From Acidithiobacillus acidisediminis (GTDB lineage: Bacteria > Pseudomonadota > Gammaproteobacteria > Acidithiobacillales > Acidithiobacillaceae): a DNA stretch of 64,000 nucleotides. The stretch covers positions 124,001 to 188,000 of the forward strand of contig NZ_JALQCS010000001.1 in assembly GCF_023277115.1 (NCBI RefSeq), in the 5' to 3' direction. Positions 40,765-48,135 of the stretch are shown here, piece after piece (within the stretch, counting starts at the first letter, position 1; the number at the start of each line of letters is the position of its first letter). Under the pieces are notes generated by a model, which had not been told where the DNA came from, did not search any database, and saw only the letters and a program-made list of their open reading frames with translations. A program made the position numbers and the translations under genes.

Positions 40765-42102
40765 ATGAATACCATCCGTAAAGTAAGCCCCATCGCCCTT
40801 GCCATCGCTGCGCTCTGTGCAGCTCCTCTGGCCTTCGCTAGCGCTGGCGTCAGCAACAGTCAGACCAGCGGGATGAACCATCAGGTCTCCTCATTGAACG
40901 CCACCGGGAATGCAGTTCTGAGTGGCAATGCCGGCGCAAATGCCGGTGGCAACATTGGCTTCAATATCGCCACCGGCTCCCAGAACCAACAGGCCAATGC
41001 CGGCAGCTTGGCTTCGAACACCAATATTGATGATAACGCGTCCTCCAATGCCAGCGTGAATGCCGGCCAAGCCGAGGTGCTGGACTACGCCTGGCAGGTC
41101 ATGAATGGCGCCAATGCTGTAGATTTCATTGGTAATGCCCTGCAGGGCGCCTACGGTAATATCGGCGTGAACATGACCTCGGGCATCTTCAATCAGCAAG
41201 GCAACAACATGGCGGCTTCCCATGCCCAATATTCGGACTACGCCAACGCGTATATCGGTGCCAACCAGACTAGCTTCATGAACATGAGCTATAGCAGCGA
41301 GAACTATGGTGACGATGTTCGTGCCAGCAATGAGACAGGCCTGTACGGCAACGTCCTGCAGAGTGCCTCCGGTAACATTGGCGTCAACGAAGCAGCGGGT
41401 ATCAGCAACCAGCAGAGCAACAGCTTGGCCATCGCCATGGCGGCTAACAAGGATAGCGAAGGCTATCCCATTGGCGCCACAGCCAATATCAACGCGACCC
41501 AGACGATGGCTTGGGATAGCGGCAACGTTCCTAGCGAAGACATGATGTATTTCGAGTCCTATGTGAACAATACTACCGGCCTGGGTACCAATGCTCTGGA
41601 AGGTGCAAATGGTAACATTGGCGCTAATATGGCCTCTGGCAACAGCAACCAGCAGAGCAACAATACTGCGCTGAGCGCCGGCAAGAACACCTATGCCCAC
41701 CAGACGAGCACGGACTACGCGGATGCTACCGCGGGCGCGACGCAGTTTTCGGCGGGCAATGACACGATCGACACCAACGTTCAGGATAGCGCCACCGTCG
41801 ATGGCAACGCTGGCGCAAACGCCTCTGGCAACATCGGCATCAATGTCGTGGCAGGTGCCCAGAACCAGCAGGAAAATGGCTTGGCCATTGCGAGCATGGC
41901 TTCACCCCAGGCCATGGCCAATGCCTCTGCCCCGGTAGAGCAGGTTGCCTACTACAATGGTGGCTCGGCCTCTTGCTCCATGTATAACAGCAACGTCAGT
42001 GGCAGCGCCCTTGCGGGAGCTTCGGGCAACATCGGTCTGAATGTGGCTAGTGGCAACGGGAACCAACAGGTCAATACCCTGGCCATCGCCAGCGCCAAGT
42101 AA
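40765..42102 (+). CDS. fapC: FapC-like major amyloid subunit with at least six repeats
   Basis: A 445-residue secreted protein (signal peptide about 1-26, ending LAFASAG). It contains repeats of the form GNIGxNxxxGxxNQQxNxxA beginning at about residues 60, 129, 201, 281, 353 and 419, plus a degenerate one at the mature N-terminus. They are separated by variable linkers of about 40-55 residues rich in Asn, Ala and Thr. This is the FapC layout (repeat-linker-repeat), but with more repeats than the usual three. Each repeat is preceded by a GNxLxGA-type lead-in. The last repeat lies at the very C-terminus (NVASGNGNQQVNTLAIASAK). Good SD AAAGGAG. Confidence 0.85.
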   Translation: MNTIRKVSPIALAIAALCAAPLAFASAGVSNSQTSGMNHQVSSLNATGNAVLSGNAGANAGGNIGFNIATGSQNQQANAGSLASNTNIDDNASSNASVNAGQAEVLDYAWQVMNGANAVDFIGNALQGAYGNIGVNMTSGIFNQQGNNMAASHAQYSDYANAYIGANQTSFMNMSYSSENYGDDVRASNETGLYGNVLQSASGNIGVNEAAGISNQQSNSLAIAMAANKDSEGYPIGATANINATQTMAWDSGNVPSEDMMYFESYVNNTTGLGTNALEGANGNIGANMASGNSNQQSNNTALSAGKNTYAHQTSTDYADATAGATQFSAGNDTIDTNVQDSATVDGNAGANASGNIGINVVAGAQNQQENGLAIASMASPQAMANASAPVEQVAYYNGGSASCSMYNSNVSGSALAGASGNIGLNVASGNGNQQVNTLAIASAK

Positions 42103-42114
42103 TCCACTTGGCTT

Positions 42115-42140
42115 TTGCCACCCCCCTTCTGGGGTGGCAA
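42115..42140 (+). repeat. 10-bp perfect hairpin after the major amyloid gene
   Basis: TTGCCACCCC and GGGGTGGCAA pair perfectly around a CCTTCT loop 12 bp after the FapC-like stop. There is no T-tract, so it may protect the upstream mRNA from 3'-5' decay or attenuate read-through, which would make the subunit more abundant than its helpers. Confidence 0.75.
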
Positions 42141-42168
42141 CCTTCTGAATTCTTGACCCGGAGGCCTT

Positions 42169-42876
42169 ATGCGTACGCCATCGATCTTGCGCAACTGGAT
42201 GATCATCGGCAGCTTGGCGTCCGGGCTTTTTTGCAGTCCAGCTTCCTTTGCCGCACCCTTTGGGAACATCATTCCCGGAGCAGGTGTAGTGCACGTCCCC
42301 GTACGCAGCATGGTGGGCATGCATTTCATCCATGTCGTGCGTCAACATACGGACTTTTCCTGCGGCGCAGCCTCCCTGGCAACCATCCTGAAATATGGCT
42401 TCAATCGGGACGTGACAGAAGAATCTGTCATGAAAGGGCTGTTTACCGTCAGCAATCCGGCAGAGGTGGAAAAGGTCGGTTTTTCCATGCTCAACCTGAA
42501 AAACTATGTAGACAAAATTGGCCTGCAGGCACAAGGGTACGTTGTCACACCAGCCGAGCTGGAAAAGATCCATATCCCGGTAATCGTCCTGCTTGATCTA
42601 AAAGGATACAAACACTTCGTTGTGCTGGAGAAAACCACCGCCAACAAAGTCTATTTGGCCGATCCAGCGTTGGGAAATCGCATCATGGCGAAGGATATTT
42701 TTTTGAAAGATTGGAACAAGATTGTCTTTGCCGTATTTGGTAAAGGCTTCGATCCACATTCTGTGTTGTTGACTCCTCCGGAAGCCCCAAGCGCTTTACG
42801 CCTGCTCCATGGCGTTCTGCCCAAGGCCCCGCTGGATTCTGCACATTTTGGTTATGATAACGTAAACTATTTTTGA
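42169..42876 (+). CDS. fapD: FapD-like C39 peptidase
   Basis: A 235-residue secreted cysteine peptidase (signal peptide ending SFA-AP). The papain-like C39 set is complete: Gln59, Cys65 in DFSCGAASLATILKYGF, His149 in KGYKHFVVLE, and Asp165 in YLADPALG. In Fap systems this protein is needed for subunit processing or export through FapF. SD GGAGG is present. Its position after the major subunit is that of fapD. Confidence 0.88.
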   Translation: MRTPSILRNWMIIGSLASGLFCSPASFAAPFGNIIPGAGVVHVPVRSMVGMHFIHVVRQHTDFSCGAASLATILKYGFNRDVTEESVMKGLFTVSNPAEVEKVGFSMLNLKNYVDKIGLQAQGYVVTPAELEKIHIPVIVLLDLKGYKHFVVLEKTTANKVYLADPALGNRIMAKDIFLKDWNKIVFAVFGKGFDPHSVLLTPPEAPSALRLLHGVLPKAPLDSAHFGYDNVNYF

Positions 42877-42888
42877 CGGAGAATGGCC

Positions 42889-43641
42889 ATGAAGATCAAG
42901 CATACCCTTCATTCGATCATCATCGGAACACTATTAGGATACACCGGCATTGCTGGGCAAGCGATCGCCGCTCCCTTGGGTCTCACTGCTCCGGTTGTAC
43001 CAGATTCGGTCCTGGCAAAATTGGTCGGCAAGGGAGTGATTGGTGGTCGCATTGTCTATTTTGGCGTACAGATGCAGACCAATTGGACGGCACCAGGAGA
43101 CAATGGCACGTTACAGGGAAATCTGAATATTGCCCTCAACAGTAGCAATAATGTCTTCGTGCCGACCATCACCTATTCGGTACAACATGATCGACTTCCG
43201 TCGACCAACGGCAATACTGGAGCAACTTTTGATGGCGCGGGTCTGGCAAACATCAAGGGGGTTTCCCAGGGAATTCAGATTGCCGGGCAAGGCAATGGGG
43301 TACAAAACGGGATGTCCTTGAATGTGGTGAAAGGTACGCCCAGCAGTTCCGGCGCCGGCAGTACCCCTACCCTGACGCCAGGAACAACCCAGCAGGGCGA
43401 CATCACCATGACCGTACAGCCTGGACAATTATCCATGCTCATCAGCAATGGTGCGAATACCGTCCAACAGGGCATTGGCGCCAATGGTGCCTATCAGCTT
43501 GCCCAGATTGCCAGTAACGGGAATGTGATCAGCAATGAAATGCACATGACCCTTGGTATGGAACCCGGTAGCGTTCATAACATTTCCCAGCAACAGCTCC
43601 AGTCCGTACTGCAGAATGTTATGCCCCCGAACATGCCGTAA
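42889..43641 (+). CDS. FapE-like extracellular minor fibre component
   Basis: A 250-residue secreted protein: signal peptide ending QAIA-AP, a beta-rich N-terminal half, and an Asn/Gly/Gln-rich stretch (GVSQGIQIAGQGNGVQNG) followed by a Ser-Gly-Thr-Pro linker around residues 150-170. This kind of repeat remnant is a feature of FapE. The SD GACGGAGA suits ATG 42889 inside an ATGGCCATGAAG context also used by the next gene. Confidence 0.7.
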   Translation: MKIKHTLHSIIIGTLLGYTGIAGQAIAAPLGLTAPVVPDSVLAKLVGKGVIGGRIVYFGVQMQTNWTAPGDNGTLQGNLNIALNSSNNVFVPTITYSVQHDRLPSTNGNTGATFDGAGLANIKGVSQGIQIAGQGNGVQNGMSLNVVKGTPSSSGAGSTPTLTPGTTQQGDITMTVQPGQLSMLISNGANTVQQGIGANGAYQLAQIASNGNVISNEMHMTLGMEPGSVHNISQQQLQSVLQNVMPPNMP

Positions 43642-43683
43642 CGCTTTTTCAGTGTACAGAATAAAAACATCAAAGGAATGGCC

Positions 43684-45126
43684 ATGAAACCTACTACTAA
43701 AACTCATATCAGCCTCGGCCATGGCCAAGAAATGAGAGCCATACCATTAGCTTCTGGTGTGGCGACGTCTTTGCATCCCGGGGCTGCTGAGAAAGGCACA
43801 AGGGGCCCGCGTCATGGGCTATACTGGTTCCGGTATATCCCAGTATTTGCCAAATTTCTCCTGGCACAGACCGGCGCCATCCTGTGGGTGCTGTTCAGTT
43901 TTTGGATTGCCCTGCCGTGGATCCACAATTTGGACACTGTCATTGGCCCTATTCTTACTGTTTTGATTATCTTGGGTGTAGCGATACTTCCCGGCTATAT
44001 TTCCGGCTTCGTTCTGTTCAGTACCCTGCTGGATCGCCGGCCAAAAATCGTCGAGATTACCGATTATCCTGCGGTGTCGGTCCTGATTGCCGCATACAAT
44101 GAAGAATCCGCCATCACCGATACGTTGAAGTCCGTTTTTGGGCAACACTACCCCGGGGACTTGGAAGTCATCGTCATTGACGATGGTTCGAAGGACACAA
44201 CAGTAGCGAAGGTAGAGGGCTTTGCAGATCCGGCGTTGCGACTCATTCGCCAACCCGTGAATGGTGGCAAGGCAAGCGCTTTGAATGCTGGGCTGCAGCA
44301 GGCCACCCATGACCTGATCATCACCATCGATGCCGACACCTATCTCTACCACAATGCCATTAAATTCATTGTCGGCCGTTATCTGAGCGACCCCAGCAAT
44401 ACGGCTGCGGTGGCCGGAGCCCTTGCTGTGCGCAATTCGCGGAAAAACTGGATCACGCGCTTGCAGGAATGGGATTATTTTCACGGAATTGCCATTGTCA
44501 AGCGGGTACAAAGCCTGTATCAGGGAACCCTGGTTGCCCACGGTGCCTTTTCTCTGTACGAGAAATCCGTTTTACTGGAACTCGGTGGCTGGGCGCCGGT
44601 CGTGGGAGAGGATATCGTACTTTCCTGGGGCATGCTGACAAAAGGCTATCGCATTGGCTACGCCGAAAACGCCGTGGTATTCACCAATGTGCCCGAGAGC
44701 TATCGCCAGTTGTTTCGCCAGAGAAGACGTTGGGCGCGGGGCATGTTCGAGGCGCTTCGTGTCCACCCTCGTATCCTGTTTCAGGCGCGCTTGACCCTGC
44801 AATTTGTGTTCATCAATCTTCTTTTTCCGTTTATCGACCTGAGCTACATGCTGTTTTTTGTACCCGGCATCATCGCTGCGTTCTTTGGTTTCCTATTGAT
44901 CGCGGGGCCGATCACCCTCTTGCTCATCCCTCTGGCCGCCTTGAATAATATGGTGATTTATTCGGTGCAACGACGCATGTTCAAGGCAAGAGGGTTACGT
45001 ATCCGCCGGAATTTGCGCGGCATGTTCCTTTACGTCTTTTTTTCCCAACTTCTCATGAGTCCTGCATCCATTGCCGGTTACGCATCTGAGGTCTTGCGCC
45101 TGAGCAAAAGCTGGGGCACCAAATGA
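43684..45126 (+). CDS. PgaC-like family-2 processive glycosyltransferase
   Basis: A 480-residue inner-membrane enzyme. Two N-terminal membrane segments (about 55-110), then the GT-A domain with IDDGS (Asp166), DAD (216-218), the GED acidic motif and QRRRW at 346-350, then three or more C-terminal segments. Q(Q/R)xRW marks processive synthases of beta-linked polymers, and the order of motifs is closest to PgaC/IcaA (poly-N-acetylglucosamine). No PilZ domain is present. There is no PgaB deacetylase in the operon. It is in the amyloid operon, 42 bp after the FapE-like gene. Confidence 0.85.
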   Translation: MKPTTKTHISLGHGQEMRAIPLASGVATSLHPGAAEKGTRGPRHGLYWFRYIPVFAKFLLAQTGAILWVLFSFWIALPWIHNLDTVIGPILTVLIILGVAILPGYISGFVLFSTLLDRRPKIVEITDYPAVSVLIAAYNEESAITDTLKSVFGQHYPGDLEVIVIDDGSKDTTVAKVEGFADPALRLIRQPVNGGKASALNAGLQQATHDLIITIDADTYLYHNAIKFIVGRYLSDPSNTAAVAGALAVRNSRKNWITRLQEWDYFHGIAIVKRVQSLYQGTLVAHGAFSLYEKSVLLELGGWAPVVGEDIVLSWGMLTKGYRIGYAENAVVFTNVPESYRQLFRQRRRWARGMFEALRVHPRILFQARLTLQFVFINLLFPFIDLSYMLFFVPGIIAAFFGFLLIAGPITLLLIPLAALNNMVIYSVQRRMFKARGLRIRRNLRGMFLYVFFSQLLMSPASIAGYASEVLRLSKSWGTK

Positions 45127-46580
45127 AGAGCGGATCGCTGGCCCTGGCAGGGGGGCTCTGCGCGCTCGCCGTCAGTCAGCTCGCCCTCGCCGAGCACGAC
45201 ACTACGCCGGCGCGCGACATCCGCGCGGGACGTCTCGCGTTGCAGCAGAATCACCCGCAGGCTGCCCTAAATGCATTCAACTCTGCCCTGGAGGGGATCC
45301 AGATGGCGCCCGAACGATATTCCTCCGATCTTCTCGCTGCCCTCTCCGGAAAAGGCTATGCAGCGCTTTGGCTCGGAAACGATCATCAGGCCTATAGCGC
45401 TTACGCGCGCGCCCTTCCCTTGGCGCGAAAACCCAAAGATCGCAAGGTGGTCAGCACGGGCCTAGCCCGCGCCTTGATTGCCAATGGCAGGCCCATCGCG
45501 GCCTACAACCAGGTAAAGCCGTACCTGCAGGATGCACCCGCGGCGCTACAGAGCGCCATTGCCGCCAATCTCCTGAACTGGAACAATACCGCGGCACAAG
45601 ATCTGGCGTCGGCGGCACCCACAGGGGTGTATGAAGGGCCCGACTGGCAGGCGCGTCTGTTTCGAATTACGCGCAATTATGTCGATTTTGCATTGCGTCC
45701 CAAGCTGCGCCTGGGATTTCACTACAGCAGCGACAGTGACAGCAACATCAATCAGGTCTACTCAGCGGACGCCCTATGGCCTGGACAATGGCTCAGCGCC
45801 GCCAAGCTCAATCCCACCTTCTGGCAGGCTGGCTTGCAGCAGACGCAGGTTTCCGACCCCACCGGCCAGGTAGGCCTCAGCGCCATTCGCGCGGGCTGGA
45901 CGGCCGTACCAAACCGCAATTGGCAATACACGGTGCTGGGCGGACTGGGGACCAGTCGCAACTGGACCTACGCCACTGTTCACGCGCTTGCCCTCTATCA
46001 ACCCAGTGACAGCTGGGGTCTGGACGCCAGCGCCGATCGCGAACCGATTCGCACCTATGCTGCGGTGCAAAATCACATCCTCGTCAACACCTTGAGTTTT
46101 GGTGGATTTGGGCGCTTGCGGGACATCGGCACCCTCAGCGCCACGTATTTTCACCAATCCTTTTCCGATAACAACCAACGGAACGGGTTGGTGATTCGCG
46201 CAACCCCGGAGTTTCTGAGTCTCGGTCGCTGGCCAATCAGCCTGGGGGTTCAGGGATACTATCGGCAGTATCACAGCAGTACCGTACCGTACAGCGGCTA
46301 TTTCAATCCGCGGAACTATCGTGAGGCATTAGGCTACCTCATCTATGTGCAAAAGTTCTCGCCCTATTGGACGCTGCGCTTTTACTCCGGCTTCGGCTCC
46401 CAAACCATCGATGGCGCTACCTCTGGTGTCCAGGATTATTTTGGTACGTTAACCGGCCTGATCGCACCCTACTGCGCGATTTCCCTGACTGGCGGCTACA
46501 GCACGATTGCCAATGCTTACGGTGGTGGACCTGGGTACCATCGCAGTTATTTTGGTGGGGAGATTTCCATTCCCTTCTGA
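45123..46580 (+). CDS. TPR/beta-barrel outer-membrane polysaccharide exporter, short PgaA/BcsC-like
   Basis: A 485-residue secreted protein with signal peptide (about 1-23). The N-terminal helical TPR part (about 30-190) is much shorter than in PgaA. The C-terminal part (from about 195) is a beta-barrel with Tyr/Gly-rich amphipathic strands that ends with Phe (GGEISIPF), the outer-membrane signature. Its ATG overlaps the glycosyltransferase stop (ATGA), so they form an inner-membrane synthase/outer-membrane pore pair. Confidence 0.83.
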   Translation: MKSGSLALAGGLCALAVSQLALAEHDTTPARDIRAGRLALQQNHPQAALNAFNSALEGIQMAPERYSSDLLAALSGKGYAALWLGNDHQAYSAYARALPLARKPKDRKVVSTGLARALIANGRPIAAYNQVKPYLQDAPAALQSAIAANLLNWNNTAAQDLASAAPTGVYEGPDWQARLFRITRNYVDFALRPKLRLGFHYSSDSDSNINQVYSADALWPGQWLSAAKLNPTFWQAGLQQTQVSDPTGQVGLSAIRAGWTAVPNRNWQYTVLGGLGTSRNWTYATVHALALYQPSDSWGLDASADREPIRTYAAVQNHILVNTLSFGGFGRLRDIGTLSATYFHQSFSDNNQRNGLVIRATPEFLSLGRWPISLGVQGYYRQYHSSTVPYSGYFNPRNYREALGYLIYVQKFSPYWTLRFYSGFGSQTIDGATSGVQDYFGTLTGLIAPYCAISLTGGYSTIANAYGGGPGYHRSYFGGEISIPF

Positions 46581-46590
46581 TACTCGTGAT

Positions 46591-46615
46591 GCGGACTGCG
46601 CTCCCGCGCAGCCGC
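46591..46615. terminator. GC-rich hairpin between converging genes
   Basis: GCGG-A-CTGCGC pairs with GCGCAG-CCGC around a TCCC loop, with one bulged A. It lies between the stop of the exporter gene and the convergent barrel gene and could end transcripts from both strands. It lacks a T-run, so efficiency is uncertain. Confidence 0.5.
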
Positions 46616-46631
46616 AACCTGCCAATTCGCG

Positions 46632-47705
46632 TTAGAGGTTATAAGGAATGGTCGCCGTCAGTTGGAAATTCGGCGCGCTGGAAGTCAACCCAATCCCAAG
46701 ATTCATGATGAGCGAACTCGTCGGAGTAAAGGCATAGGTCAGCCCCAGATTCGCCACCCCTACGTTTGCCCCGCTGCCAACGATAGGCGTCCACGCCCCG
46801 CCTTCCGTACGGATACTGGTTTGCTGCTGCAGTCGGTCGGCAAAGGAGGTGCTTACGCTCAGACGATCGTTGAGGGCATACGCGACGCCCATACTGAACT
46901 GAAAGGCGTTGCCCAAGCGAACCTGTCCCGGCTGGACAACCCCCTCCGTAGTACTGATGTCCGGGAAATTGTGCTGCAAGTTATAGTAGTAGTTGGCGCT
47001 ACCGAAAAATATCGCCGGATCGGACGTGGACACAAAGGAAATCCCAGGGGTAATGGTCCAGACTCCATTACCCGTCGGTAGTTTGGTGGGCACCTGGAGA
47101 TTGGTATTGTTGGGGTCCGGCTGATAGACCTTGATCCCATACGGGTTGATGCCTGAGGGCGTGGTCAGCAGGAGACTTGCCGTCAGGGTTGGCCAGTTTT
47201 TATCTTCCTGCAGCAGGTTGTAATAGGCACCAAAACTGATGTCTCCCAGGCGTGGGCCGCCGGAGGTCACGGTGGCCTCGCCATACTGGTTGCTAGCATA
47301 GTTTACCCCGCCAATCTCGTAGGTACTTTGCCGATAGACCATGGGGACATTCAGCACGAGCTGCAAGCGCCGCCCTAAGGGCACATAGGCGGATTCCGTA
47401 AAGGTGAAGATGCTCGACTTGACCTTGCTGACGTTGATATTACCGAGAAAGATAGCGCCCAGGGCGAGAAAGCCATTCAAGTTGATGGTGTTCTGGTCCG
47501 AGTAGGCGTAAGACATACTCGATTGCAGCGTAATATGGTCATAAAAAAAATCGGTATTCTGTTGCAGGATCGCCTTCTTGCTGGCCGATTCCGGAGGCGC
47601 CTTGAGGTTCTGTTGCGCCGTATCCTGCGCCATGGCGAAACTTGAACTGCCCAGGAGGGAGAACAACAAGGTTGTTGCCAGGACCGACTGTATGCGCCGT
47701 TTCAT
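46632..47705 (-). CDS. FapF-like outer-membrane beta-barrel (possible amyloid secretion pore)
   Basis: A 357-residue outer-membrane protein: signal peptide (about 1-26), a short polar/helical mature N-terminus (QDTAQQNLKAPPESASKKAI), then a series of amphipathic strands ending in YNL. Barrel residue count and the helical lead resemble FapF, the trimeric pore that secretes Fap subunits. It also resembles the phenol-degradation MetA-type transporter family. Unlike canonical fap operons it is on the opposite strand at the end of the cluster. SD GGAG before ATG 47705. The FapF role is an inference from position. Confidence 0.65.
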   Translation of the reverse strand: MKRRIQSVLATTLLFSLLGSSSFAMAQDTAQQNLKAPPESASKKAILQQNTDFFYDHITLQSSMSYAYSDQNTINLNGFLALGAIFLGNINVSKVKSSIFTFTESAYVPLGRRLQLVLNVPMVYRQSTYEIGGVNYASNQYGEATVTSGGPRLGDISFGAYYNLLQEDKNWPTLTASLLLTTPSGINPYGIKVYQPDPNNTNLQVPTKLPTGNGVWTITPGISFVSTSDPAIFFGSANYYYNLQHNFPDISTTEGVVQPGQVRLGNAFQFSMGVAYALNDRLSVSTSFADRLQQQTSIRTEGGAWTPIVGSGANVGVANLGLTYAFTPTSSLIMNLGIGLTSSAPNFQLTATIPYNL

Positions 47706-47779
47706 TTTTTCACTCCGTCATGTATCTTTCCGCGTGCGAGCGTAGCACAAGACAAGCCTAAGCTCCTACACCCTCGCCT

Positions 47780-47807
47780 TTGCATTTCTTCCGGAAAGCC
47801 CTATACT
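47780..47807 (+). promoter_or_regulatory. Sigma-70-type promoter of the cold-shock gene
   Basis: TTGCAT (47780-47785) and TATACT (47802-47807) with a 16-bp spacer, about 44 bp before the start codon. A T-rich leader follows. Confidence 0.6.
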
Positions 47808-47850
47808 TAGGTCAGCCAGTTCGGCTGTTTTTTTTGATTTGGGGTGTAAC

Positions 47851-48054
47851 ATGGCGGTTGGTACGGTAAAGTGGTTCAACGACAGCAAGGGGTTTGGTTT
47901 CATTACGCCGGAAGATGGCAAGGAAGATGTGTTCGTGCATCACTCCGCCATTGAGGGCAGCGGCTTCAAGACCCTGGCAGAAGGCGAGCGCGTCAATTTT
48001 GAAGTGACTCGTGGTCCCAAGGGTCTGCAGGCCGAAAAGGTCCGTCGGGCGTAA
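47851..48054 (+). CDS. cspA: Cold-shock domain protein (CspA family)
   Basis: A 67-residue single-stranded nucleic-acid chaperone. The RNP motifs KGFGFITPE and DVFVHH, and the start [16 protein letters not shown], are diagnostic. ATG 47851 is the fifth codon of a longer frame. It has its own promoter and terminator and faces the DEAD-box helicase gene; both families remodel RNA structure. Confidence 0.97.
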   Translation: MAVGTVKWFNDSKGFGFITPEDGKEDVFVHHSAIEGSGFKTLAEGERVNFEVTRGPKGLQAEKVRRA

Positions 48055-48063
48055 TTCGTCCGC

Positions 48064-48083
48064 GCAGGGTGGCGCAAGCCACC
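48064..48083 (+). repeat. 8-bp hairpin with GCAA tetraloop after the cold-shock gene
   Basis: AGGGTGGC and GCCACCCT pair around GCAA, a stabilising GNRA-type loop, 9 bp after the stop codon. It may stabilise the 3' end of the short mRNA before the true terminator. Confidence 0.6.
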
Positions 48084-48105
48084 CTCCCCCTTGCGGGGAA
48101 GACAC

Positions 48106-48135
48106 TAACCGGCCCGAAGTTTTGAGCCGGTATTT
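48106..48135 (+). terminator. Intrinsic terminator of the cold-shock gene
   Basis: ACCGGC pairs with GCCGGT across a 12-nt loop, followed by ATTTTT. It borders the helicase stop codon on the other strand. Confidence 0.7.

Noticed and set aside
40765-42102. CRISPR-like or tandem DNA repeat
   Set aside because: The repeats are protein-level, of variable spacing and sequence, inside an open frame with signal peptide.
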